Part shown: positions 1 through 6,127 of the stretch, in pieces
Numbering within the stretch: position 1 is the stretch's first letter
Layout of the letters: every line of letters begins with the position of its first letter
Assembly: GCA_030745255.1 (NCBI GenBank)
Contig: JASLOY010000134.1
Span: forward strand, 1-8,565
Length of the DNA: 8,565 bases
From: Vicinamibacterales bacterium
Lineage (GTDB): Bacteria > Acidobacteriota > Vicinamibacteria > Vicinamibacterales > UBA8438
Reading direction: 5' to 3'
The notes under the pieces: generated by a model
The model's input: the letters and a program-made list of their open reading frames with translations, nothing else
Told to the model about the DNA's origin: nothing
Databases searched by the model: none
Translations under genes and position numbers: made by a program

Positions 1-1195
1 AGACCGGCGAGACCGGCTCCATCCGGTCGCCGTTGGCCTTGTGCGGAATCGGCTGTGTCGGATACGGCTGCTCACCCTCCCTGGTGGTCTCGGTCGGTAC
101 CGGCGTCTCGATGATCGGATGCACCGGTTCGCCGGTCTCCCGATTGAGGATGTAGAGCCAGCTGTTCTTGTTGGCTTGCGCCAGCGCCTTGACCGGCTCG
201 CCATCCACCTCCATGTCGAAGAGAATCGGCTGCTGGCCATTGTCATAGTCCCAGACGTCGTGATGCACCTGCTGGTAATACCATCGCATCTGGCCGTTCT
301 CGAGCGATAGCGCGACAATGGAATCGGTGAAGAGGTTCGAGCCCGTGCGTGCCGTGCTGTCTCCGAACGGATTGCCGACGGCGATATACAACAGGCCGAG
401 CTCGGGATCGATAGACGGGGTTTCCCAGATGCCTCCGCCGTTTCGCCCGCCGCCTATCCAGGTTGGACCGGCAACCTCCCACCCCTGGTCGTTCTCATCC
501 TGCGGAATCGTGTTGAAATGCCACAACACCTCGCCGGTCTTCGCATCGACAGCCAGCACGTGGCCACCCGGAATCCTGCTCTCGCTGCGGGTCGAGCCCA
601 CGTAGAGCACGCCATCGTAGATCTGCGGAGCGGTCGTGAACCAGTACCCCATCGCGATGGCGGTCTCGACCTCGGGGTACCGCAGCCTGAGCACGTCGAG
701 GATGACGCTCGCCTGGCCCTTGTCGCCAAACTCGGCGATCGGCTCTCCCGTCTTGGCGTCGAGCGCAAAGATGAACGAGCCGGCGGCGCTGTAGACGACC
801 CCGTCTTCATAGGTGACGCCGCGATGACGGAATACATACCCTTCGCGGCGGCCTCCACCCAGCAGCTCGGTGACGTCGTAGGTCCAGAGATGATGGCCGT
901 CGGCGGCATCGACCGCGTAGACGCTGCCCCGGGAATCGGTCACATACATGATTCCGTCGACGACTACCGGCGTGGTCTGGTTGCTGACGCCGTCGATGAC
1001 GCCGTGCTGAAACAGCCAGCGCGGGGTCAGCAGGTGCACGTTGTCCGGCGTGATCTGGTCGGTTTCGGCGAACCGGCTACCGGCCAGGTCGAGGTTGTGG
1101 AGCCGCCAGTCGACGTCCTGCGCGAAAGCAGTCGCGACACCGACGATGGAGACCACGACCGCGCTCACGAGGGCAGTAGGGCGTCTATAGCACAT
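1..1195 (-). CDS. PQQ-dependent dehydrogenase-like quinoprotein, exported (partial: C-terminus beyond the left edge)
   Basis: The frame is open from an ATG at 1195 to the window edge, giving 398 codons. Probable role: periplasmic oxidation of an alcohol, sugar or similar substrate using pyrroloquinoline quinone. Residues 1-25 form a Sec signal peptide ending AFA before Q26. From residue 28 the chain reads as PQQ beta-propeller blades, with repeated W-motif-like segments (VYAVDAADG about 92-100, FALDAKTG 143-150, LAVDAKTG 214-221, LYILNRETG 347-355). Aligned by eye to methanol dehydrogenases, the metal and catalytic residues are E205, N275 (in GNP) and D316 (in HHDVWDYD, 311-318). The vicinal Cys-Cys of methanol/ethanol dehydrogenases is absent; that place reads REGYVFRHRG. 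The segment after residue 311 also resembles membrane glucose dehydrogenase, so the substrate is unclear. GGAGGA at 1206-1211 lies 10 nt upstream of the start. Family call strong; substrate unknown. Confidence 0.9.
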   Translation of the reverse strand, partial: MCYRRPTALVSAVVVSIVGVATAFAQDVDWRLHNLDLAGSRFAETDQITPDNVHLLTPRWLFQHGVIDGVSNQTTPVVVDGIMYVTDSRGSVYAVDAADGHHLWTYDVTELLGGGRREGYVFRHRGVTYEDGVVYSAAGSFIFALDAKTGEPIAEFGDKGQASVILDVLRLRYPEVETAIAMGYWFTTAPQIYDGVLYVGSTRSESRIPGGHVLAVDAKTGEVLWHFNTIPQDENDQGWEVAGPTWIGGGRNGGGIWETPSIDPELGLLYIAVGNPFGDSTARTGSNLFTDSIVALSLENGQMRWYYQQVHHDVWDYDNGQQPILFDMEVDGEPVKALAQANKNSWLYILNRETGEPVHPIIETPVPTETTREGEQPYPTQPIPHKANGDRMEPVSPV

Positions 1196-1220
1196 GTCTG
1201 AAATGTCCTCCGAGAGTCAG

Positions 1221-1248
1221 AGCATAGTCGACCCGGACCCAGATGCAA
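1221..1248 (-). promoter_or_regulatory. Candidate sigma70-type promoter for the PQQ dehydrogenase gene
   Basis: On the minus strand, TTGCAT (1243-1248) and TATGCT (1221-1226) are separated by 16 nt. The -10 box matches four of six consensus bases and the -35 box three of six. Transcription would begin near 1214, leaving a leader of about 19 nt that still holds the GGAGGA ribosome site. The geometry is good but the boxes are weak, so this is a prediction only. Confidence 0.3.
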
Positions 1249-1288
1249 ACGCCGCGAGAAGAGATTCGACAATCCCGGGCCTGCCGAA

Positions 1289-1317
1289 TTGACCCTCGGA
1301 AACCGCCGTGATACCGT
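1289..1317 (+). promoter_or_regulatory. Candidate sigma70-type promoter for the cytochrome c/copper protein operon
   Basis: TTGACC (1289-1294, five of six bases) is followed 17 nt later by TACCGT (1312-1317, three of six). Transcription would start near 1324, about 38 nt before the ATG at 1362. The -35 box is good and the -10 box poor. It faces the opposite promoter candidate at 1221-1248 in the same 166-bp spacer. Confidence 0.3.
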
Positions 1318-1361
1318 CGGCCGCACAATAACCTCACCCCGGTTGCCAGAGGAAGCATGCG

Positions 1362-2792
1362 ATGCAGACCAGGCGTCCATCCGTTCTCCGGATCGTGCCG
1401 CTCGTGGCGGTCCTCGGCCTCGCTCTGCCGCTCGGAGCGGCGGCACAGGACGGACCCACCGACGAGGTGACTTTCACAAAGGACATTGCACCGATTCTTC
1501 AACGTAGCTGTCAGCACTGCCATCGACCCGATTCGGTGGCGCCGATGTCGCTCCTGACCTACGAGGAAACGCGCCCCTGGGCGCGCGCGATGAAGAACCG
1601 CACGGCCCTGCGCAGCCAGCGTGGCGCGATGCCGCCCTGGTTCATCGAGAAAGACATCGGCATTCAGCATTTCAAGGACGACCCTTCATTGAGCGAGGCC
1701 GAGATCGCCTCGATTGCCAGCTGGGCAGACAACGGGGCCCCACGCGGAGATCCGGCCGACCTGCCACCACCGCGGTATGTTCCCGGCCAGGACGACGGGT
1801 GGCGCATCGGCACACCAGACCTGATCCTGCGATCGCCGGAGGTGACGGTGCGGGCGACCGGCGCAGACCGGTGGGAGCCGGTTGGTGTCGTCCCGACCGG
1901 GCTCTCCGAAGACCGCTATGTGGCGGCGGTCGAGATCAGGGAGATCAACGACATCCCGCAAGACGGGAGCAGCAGCACGGTTGGTGGGCGGTTCGTATTC
2001 CACCATCTGAACTACTCGTCGCACGTCATCGAAGACGAGAACCCCGAAGGGTTCACCGCCGACACCACCACCGTCTGGCCGGTGCATGAAGTCGGTCGCA
2101 ACGCCGACATCTTTCCTTCGAACGCCGGCCGGATTCTGGCCGCCGGATCCGTGCTGAATCTCGAGACGGCTCACCTGCACTCGAACGGGCGCGACACCAA
2201 GGCGCATCTCGAGTTCGCCTTCAAGTTCCATCCCGTGGGATACGAGCCGAGCGTGAGGTGGGTGCGTCGGTTCACCGGGAACGGCGTCGACATCTCGATC
2301 AAGCCAACGATGGCAGATCAGGAGCTCCATGCGTACGCGGTGCTTCAGCAGCACACCAAGATACTCACCTTCGAGCCGCACATGCATGCCCCGGGCATTC
2401 GCATGTGTCTCGAGGCGATCTGGGGCGCGAGCATCCAGACGCTCACATGTGCCGGCTACGACCATAACTGGGTGCGCAGCTATGTGTATGCCGACGATGC
2501 CGCGCCACTGCTGCCCGAGGGCACCATCCTGCACGTGACCGGTTACATGGACACCACTCCGGGAAACCGGAATGTCGCCGACCCACGGAACTGGGGCGGC
2601 GGCGGCCGCCGGTCAGTCGCCAACATGTTCATCGACCTCGGAGAGGGGATCGCGCTGACCGATGAGGAGTTCGAGCTGGAAATGGGAATGCGGCGCAACC
2701 GTTTGAACTTGACGGTCAACGATGTCGTCATCGGGTGCCCGCTATGCCAGGTGCGTTTCCCGTCACAGGAAGGGTTGACGGCCAGTCCGTAG
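1362..2792 (+). CDS. Exported cytochrome c / type II copper monooxygenase-like fusion protein
   Basis: 476 residues, with a Sec signal peptide (1-28, ending AAA before Q29). A small cytochrome c domain follows, with haem motif CQHCH (50-54) and M62 or M90 (AMPPW) as candidate distal ligand. The C-terminal two-thirds (about 150-430) matches the fold class of ascorbate-dependent copper monooxygenases (PHM/DBM-like): HH at 214-215, HLH at 271-273, HMH at 340-342 and M422. These follow the order and spacing of the CuH and CuM ligands of PHM. C349 and C363 could form a disulfide, and a CPLC motif (459-462) sits near the end. Probable role: periplasmic redox protein, perhaps a haem-fed oxygenase; the substrate is unknown. 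The start is supported by AGAGGAAG (1348-1355), 6 nt upstream. It is divergent from the PQQ gene and 26 nt ahead of its downstream partner. The domain call is confident; the reaction is inferred. Confidence 0.85.
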   Translation: MQTRRPSVLRIVPLVAVLGLALPLGAAAQDGPTDEVTFTKDIAPILQRSCQHCHRPDSVAPMSLLTYEETRPWARAMKNRTALRSQRGAMPPWFIEKDIGIQHFKDDPSLSEAEIASIASWADNGAPRGDPADLPPPRYVPGQDDGWRIGTPDLILRSPEVTVRATGADRWEPVGVVPTGLSEDRYVAAVEIREINDIPQDGSSSTVGGRFVFHHLNYSSHVIEDENPEGFTADTTTVWPVHEVGRNADIFPSNAGRILAAGSVLNLETAHLHSNGRDTKAHLEFAFKFHPVGYEPSVRWVRRFTGNGVDISIKPTMADQELHAYAVLQQHTKILTFEPHMHAPGIRMCLEAIWGASIQTLTCAGYDHNWVRSYVYADDAAPLLPEGTILHVTGYMDTTPGNRNVADPRNWGGGGRRSVANMFIDLGEGIALTDEEFELEMGMRRNRLNLTVNDVVIGCPLCQVRFPSQEGLTASP

Positions 2793-2805
2793 CGATCGTC
2801 GGGTC

Positions 2806-2811
2806 AAGGAG
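2806..2811 (+). promoter_or_regulatory. Ribosome binding site that fixes the GTG start at 2819
   Basis: AAGGAG lies 7 nt before GTG 2819. The frame could extend upstream to 2735, overlapping the end of the preceding gene. However, this site and the signal peptide that begins immediately after the GTG both favour the later start. Confidence 0.7.
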
Positions 2812-2818
2812 TGTGGCA

Positions 2819-3751
2819 GTGACCTTCAGACGGCTTGTTCACCTGGTGCTGGCGACGGTGTTGATCCCGTGCGGGGCCAGCGCACAGCTCACCTACTCGC
2901 GTGGGCAAAGCGTGTCACCGGCGTTCGAGGGGTGGTGGCAGAACGATGACGGGTCGTACACGCTCTTCTTCGGTTACATGAACGACAACTGGGAGGAAGT
3001 GTTAGACGTTCCCATCGGGCCAGAGAACAACCTGGAGCCCGGCGGTCCGGATCGAGGCCAGCCGACGCATTTTCTGCCGCGACGCAACCTCTTCCTCTTT
3101 GAAGTGCGTGTGCCGTCCGACTTTGGCGACAAGGAGTTGGTCTGGACGCTCACGACGCACGGGAAGACGCAGCGCGCCTATGGCTCGCTGCGGACCGATT
3201 ACCTGGTCGACAAACAGACAATCGCAACCGAGGTAGGAGCTAATCGTGGCAGCGTGAGCCAGGACTGGCAGTGGAACGAGCCGCCGGCGGTCAGGCTGGC
3301 GGTCGACCAGCCGCGCCGGGTCCGCGTGGGCGAGCCGTTGTCGCTGGTTGCCTGGGCGAGCGACGAAGACGGGATACCGTCGTCGACGCGGGCCGGTCTC
3401 ACGCTGCGTCCCAGGGCTGCCGCGCGGGGTGCACGCGAGCGTCACCCTGCCTACACGCCGCCACGGCAGGTGGTGCCGGGAAACCCGAACGGGCTGCGGC
3501 TGTCGTGGTTCGTCTATCGGGGCAGCGGCCGGGTGACCTTCGATCCGGTGCAGATGAAAGTCTGGCAGGACACTCGGCCATACGCGAATTCGCCGTGGTC
3601 TCCACCATTCCGGGTGCCACCGGTCCCGCCGGACGGAAAGTGGGAGGCGCAGGTTCGATTCGACGAGCCGGGGACCTACGTGCTGCGCGCACTGGCAAGC
3701 GACGGCGCGCTGTTCACCGCCGAGGACCTGACCATCACCGTCACGCCGTGA
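2819..3751 (+). CDS. Exported beta-rich protein of unknown function
   Basis: I do not recognise this family. With the GTG start the protein has 310 residues. Residues 1-22 are a Sec signal peptide (charged MTFRR, hydrophobic core, ASA before Q23). C18 is not in a lipobox, so a lipoprotein is unlikely. The mature chain is rich in aromatics near its start (FEGWW 37-41, YTLFFGYM 47-54). A central segment, VGEPLSLVAWASDEDG (about 170-185), and the end (about 272-310, FDEPGTYVLRALASD then LTITV) look like Ig-like or PKD-type beta-sandwich strands. It contains no haem motif and no catalytic signature I can identify. It lies 26 nt after the haem/copper gene in the same direction, so the two are probably co-transcribed. 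It may be an accessory or scaffold partner, but that rests on position alone. It converges with the lipocalin-like gene 33 bp away. Confidence 0.8.
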   Translation: MTFRRLVHLVLATVLIPCGASAQLTYSRGQSVSPAFEGWWQNDDGSYTLFFGYMNDNWEEVLDVPIGPENNLEPGGPDRGQPTHFLPRRNLFLFEVRVPSDFGDKELVWTLTTHGKTQRAYGSLRTDYLVDKQTIATEVGANRGSVSQDWQWNEPPAVRLAVDQPRRVRVGEPLSLVAWASDEDGIPSSTRAGLTLRPRAAARGARERHPAYTPPRQVVPGNPNGLRLSWFVYRGSGRVTFDPVQMKVWQDTRPYANSPWSPPFRVPPVPPDGKWEAQVRFDEPGTYVLRALASDGALFTAEDLTITVTP

Positions 3752-3784
3752 GGTGCTGGAGCAGACGGCGACGAGCCGGCTCGG

Positions 3785-4324
3785 TCAATCCACCTTGCGG
3801 TATTTCCGGATGATCTGCCGGTTGCGTCGCATCAGCAGAAACGTTCTTTCCGGGATGTCGTAATCCCAGCGCAGCACTTGATCGGCGTCTTCGAGAATGA
3901 GGTGGTCCCCGTCGCGGGTGATCTCGAACGTACGCATCGGGATCTCGCTCACCCGGAGCGGGGCGTCGGTGGGTGAAGGCCCGCGCCGGTCTTCCGATCG
4001 GTCATATCCGTATGTCCAGGTCGATGGGCCCCAGTGGTAAGGGCCGTAGCCGGCAGTCGACTCGAAGCCGTCCGGGCCTTCGCGGTGCCGCGTCGCCATC
4101 ACCAGGCCGTCGTAGACCATCCAGCGTCCGTCCATCTCCGGCGGGCGCAGCACACGGCCATCGACATGCCACTCGATCAACTCCCAGGTCCCTTCGATGA
4201 CCGCCCTGACTTCGGGAGGCGGCTGGCCCTCCTGCGCAACGAGGCGAGCCGGCTGGGCGGTCACGCCCAGCACAGCCACCACGGCCGCTACCCAAGTGCT
4301 GACGATGCGCTGTCGGTCGATCAT
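3785..4324 (-). CDS. Exported lipocalin-like domain protein
   Basis: 179 residues. Residues 1-30 form a Sec signal peptide ending LVA before Q31. The mature protein opens with GTWELIEW (45-52), followed by short beta strands (RWMVYDGLVMATRH 67-80, RTFEITRDGDHLILED 131-146, RTFLLMRR 160-167). This resembles the lipocalin-like/calycin barrels of bacterial secreted proteins of about 150 residues. A Trp/Tyr-rich stretch (YGPYHWGPSTWTYGY 93-107) replaces the usual mid-barrel strands and could line a ligand pocket. It has no cysteines. Role: probably binds a small hydrophobic molecule; the ligand is unknown. The ATG has a strong GGAGGA (4330-4335) 5 nt upstream. It is transcribed alone, convergent with the gene on its right-hand end in its own direction and divergent from the phosphatase gene with 116 bp between starts. 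The fold call is moderate, made from motif appearance only. Confidence 0.75.
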   Translation of the reverse strand: MIDRQRIVSTWVAAVVAVLGVTAQPARLVAQEGQPPPEVRAVIEGTWELIEWHVDGRVLRPPEMDGRWMVYDGLVMATRHREGPDGFESTAGYGPYHWGPSTWTYGYDRSEDRRGPSPTDAPLRVSEIPMRTFEITRDGDHLILEDADQVLRWDYDIPERTFLLMRRNRQIIRKYRKVD

Positions 4325-4416
4325 CTGGGTCCTCCAGAGCCGGTGGTCGATGGTGAGTCGGATTGATCATTGATGATACGTCACGGCAGCTCGAGCAACG
4401 GCCTTCCCAAGCTGCA

Positions 4417-4422
4417 TATAAT
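4417..4422 (+). promoter_or_regulatory. Perfect TATAAT -10 element before the PhoD-like gene
   Basis: TATAAT stands out in GC-rich sequence 18 nt before the ATG at 4441. No convincing -35 hexamer lies 15-19 nt upstream. Transcription from it would begin at about 4429-4430, exactly at the GGAGGA ribosome site, giving an mRNA with almost no leader. It could be a real extended promoter or chance. Confidence 0.35.
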
Positions 4423-4429
4423 CGGCGGC

Positions 4430-4435
4430 GGAGGA
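4430..4435 (+). promoter_or_regulatory. Ribosome binding site that fixes the ATG start at 4441
   Basis: GGAGGA lies 5 nt before ATG 4441. A TTG-initiated extension from 4363 would add 26 residues ahead of the Tat signal and translate through this site and the TATAAT box. The later start is therefore preferred. Confidence 0.75.
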
Positions 4436-4440
4436 AGCGC

Positions 4441-6084
4441 ATGAGCACACGATCGCCTGTCGACCGCCGAAGATTCCTTGCCGGGACCGCCGGCGCGATG
4501 GGGGCGGCGTTTTTCGGTCGGTTTCCACTCGATGCGATGGTCGAGCAAGCGGCCCCTCCCGCCGGCCAGGGTTGGGATGCCGGGGTCGTGCGACACCTTC
4601 TTCCCACGGTCAGCGATTCGCGGATCCTGCTGAAGGCATCGTTCGAGCGGCCGCTGTCGGCCGCGCCGACCTTGCGCATCGGAGCGACCGATGTCGCAGG
4701 ACGCATGAATGACACTGTGGGAGAGCATTGGCAGTTCTATGCCACCGACCTCGAACCAGGTCGACGTCACACGTTGTCGCTTCTTGGAGCTGGCGGCACT
4801 CCGCTGTGCGAGCCATGGGACCTCTCGACGTTTCCCGCAGCGGATGCCCGGCCCGATCGGTTTCGAATGCTGTTCTTCACCTGTGCCGGTGGTCCAGGTG
4901 GGACGTACACGGGCATTGGCCAGCGGCAGGGCTTTCTTCCCACGGTGATACGGAGTCGGCTGCTGCGCCGGGCACTGTCATTTGCGCCGGATGCGGCGGT
5001 CGCCAACGGCGACCACATCTACTGGGATCTACACACCTGGCAGGGTGAGAACGCCGGCGAGCTCAGCGCCAACGGCCGGAGATCGAACTTCGATTTCTCC
5101 GGTTCCGTGTTCGGGACGAGTAACGAAACGGCGTTGAAGGCGGCCGCCGGACCCCAGATTGTCCCGGTCTACGGGAGCGACTTCCGGTCGACACCGGTCT
5201 TTTTTCTGCAGGACGACCACGATCATTGGGAGAACGATGCGGTGACCGACGAGATCGCCAGTTTCCCGATTCCGTGGTTCCAGCTCCAGCTCGCGCGTGC
5301 GACCCAACAGCTGTACTACCCCGAATTCTTGCCCGATGCCAGGCGCCCGGCCGGGTTGCCCTGGTCGTCGGCGAGCGACCGCGGCGAGCTGTCGGAGAGC
5401 TTCGGCACCATCCGCTACGGCAATTTGGCGGAGGTTCTGCTCTACGACGTGCGCCGCACCATGAGTCTCGGTGGGCCGAACGCCGTCTTTGTCGATGCCC
5501 AGGTCGAAAAGTGGCTCGTCGCGCGGACAGCCTCGACGGAGGCACGACATCTGGTCCACGCTCCGTCGAATCCGTTCGGGTGGAGTGCCGGGAAGTGGGG
5601 CGAATGGTACCCCGACATCCTCGACCGGGAGGCGGGTGCCCTGACGACCGCCGTCCCCAAGCCCTATTGGCAGGAGGGGTGGCTCAAGCAGCACGATCGG
5701 TTGGCGCAGGCGATCGCAGGCCAGACCGAGCGAGCGCCGCTCATCATCAGCGGTGACCTCCATGCCATCGGCGTCGGGAGGATGCATCGGGCGGGGCAGG
5801 TGAATCTGGCTGCCAGACCGATCACCACGGTGCTGAGCGGCCCGGTCGGCACGTCCATCAGAGGATTCCCGTCCGTGGTGCGGGGAATTGGCGCGACCCC
5901 GCCGGCGCATCTCGATCTCGAAGAGGCCGTCGTGCCGATCGAGGAGCACGGGTTCACACTGGCCGACTTTCTGCCCGACAGGATTGCGTTGCGGCAGTTC
6001 AGATGGGACGTGAACAGCCAGCCGCTCGAGGCGATTGACCGGCTGGAGCCGTTCTTCACGACCGAGTTGCCCGGGTCCGTCTGA
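4441..6084 (+). CDS. Tat-exported PhoD-like metallophosphatase (alkaline phosphatase/phosphodiesterase family)
   Basis: 547 residues, close to the usual size for PhoD-family enzymes. The N-terminus carries a twin-arginine signal (DRRRFLAG, 8-15, then a small-residue hydrophobic run), so the protein is exported folded, probably with its metals loaded. Residues about 50-135 resemble the beta-sandwich domain that precedes the catalytic domain. The catalytic domain shows FFTCAGG (145-151, C148 at the place of the iron-binding Cys of PhoD), NGDHIYWD (189-196), DDHDHWEND (258-266) and GDLH (438-441). Together these are the metallophosphoesterase metal ligands, and none is missing. KWGEWYPD (385-392) matches another PhoD-type signature region. 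Probable role: hydrolysis of phosphate mono- or diesters outside the cytoplasm; the substrate is not readable. The next gene starts 43 bp downstream with no obvious terminator, suggesting an operon. Confidence 0.88.
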   Translation: MSTRSPVDRRRFLAGTAGAMGAAFFGRFPLDAMVEQAAPPAGQGWDAGVVRHLLPTVSDSRILLKASFERPLSAAPTLRIGATDVAGRMNDTVGEHWQFYATDLEPGRRHTLSLLGAGGTPLCEPWDLSTFPAADARPDRFRMLFFTCAGGPGGTYTGIGQRQGFLPTVIRSRLLRRALSFAPDAAVANGDHIYWDLHTWQGENAGELSANGRRSNFDFSGSVFGTSNETALKAAAGPQIVPVYGSDFRSTPVFFLQDDHDHWENDAVTDEIASFPIPWFQLQLARATQQLYYPEFLPDARRPAGLPWSSASDRGELSESFGTIRYGNLAEVLLYDVRRTMSLGGPNAVFVDAQVEKWLVARTASTEARHLVHAPSNPFGWSAGKWGEWYPDILDREAGALTTAVPKPYWQEGWLKQHDRLAQAIAGQTERAPLIISGDLHAIGVGRMHRAGQVNLAARPITTVLSGPVGTSIRGFPSVVRGIGATPPAHLDLEEAVVPIEEHGFTLADFLPDRIALRQFRWDVNSQPLEAIDRLEPFFTTELPGSV

Positions 6085-6115
6085 TGTGCACACCGCGCCC
6101 GAAGATGCCGGTGGG

Positions 6116-6120
6116 GGAGG
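6116..6120 (+). promoter_or_regulatory. Ribosome binding site that fixes the ATG start at 6128
   Basis: GGAGG lies 7 nt before ATG 6128. The open frame extends back into the phosphatase gene (6035), but this site and the twin-arginine motif directly after ATG 6128 place the start here. Confidence 0.75.
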
Positions 6121-6127
6121 AAAGGTC

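Noticed and set aside
454..909. 151-codon minus-strand ORF
   Set aside because: It is out of frame with the PQQ beta-propeller reading on the same strand, which is longer, has a signal peptide and shows family motifs. This ORF is Ser/Arg/Ala-rich shadow sequence.
518..1201. 227-codon plus-strand ORF
   Set aside because: It is antisense to the PQQ gene, with no ribosome site, signal or recognisable motif. Such shadows are common in GC-rich coding DNA.
1686..2534. 282-codon minus-strand ORF
   Set aside because: It is antisense to the haem/copper gene, whose sense frame contains CxxCH and copper ligand motifs. The antisense product resembles no family.
2735..2818. Upstream extension of the gene at 2819 overlapping the previous gene
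   Set aside because: It would bury the signal peptide 28 residues inside the protein. AAGGAG seven bases before GTG 2819 gives a better start.
3772..3783. 12-bp perfect palindrome CGAGCCGGCTCG between two convergent genes, considered as a bidirectional terminator
   Set aside because: The stem would be only about 4 bp with a usable loop, and there is no T-run on either side. It is too weak to call.
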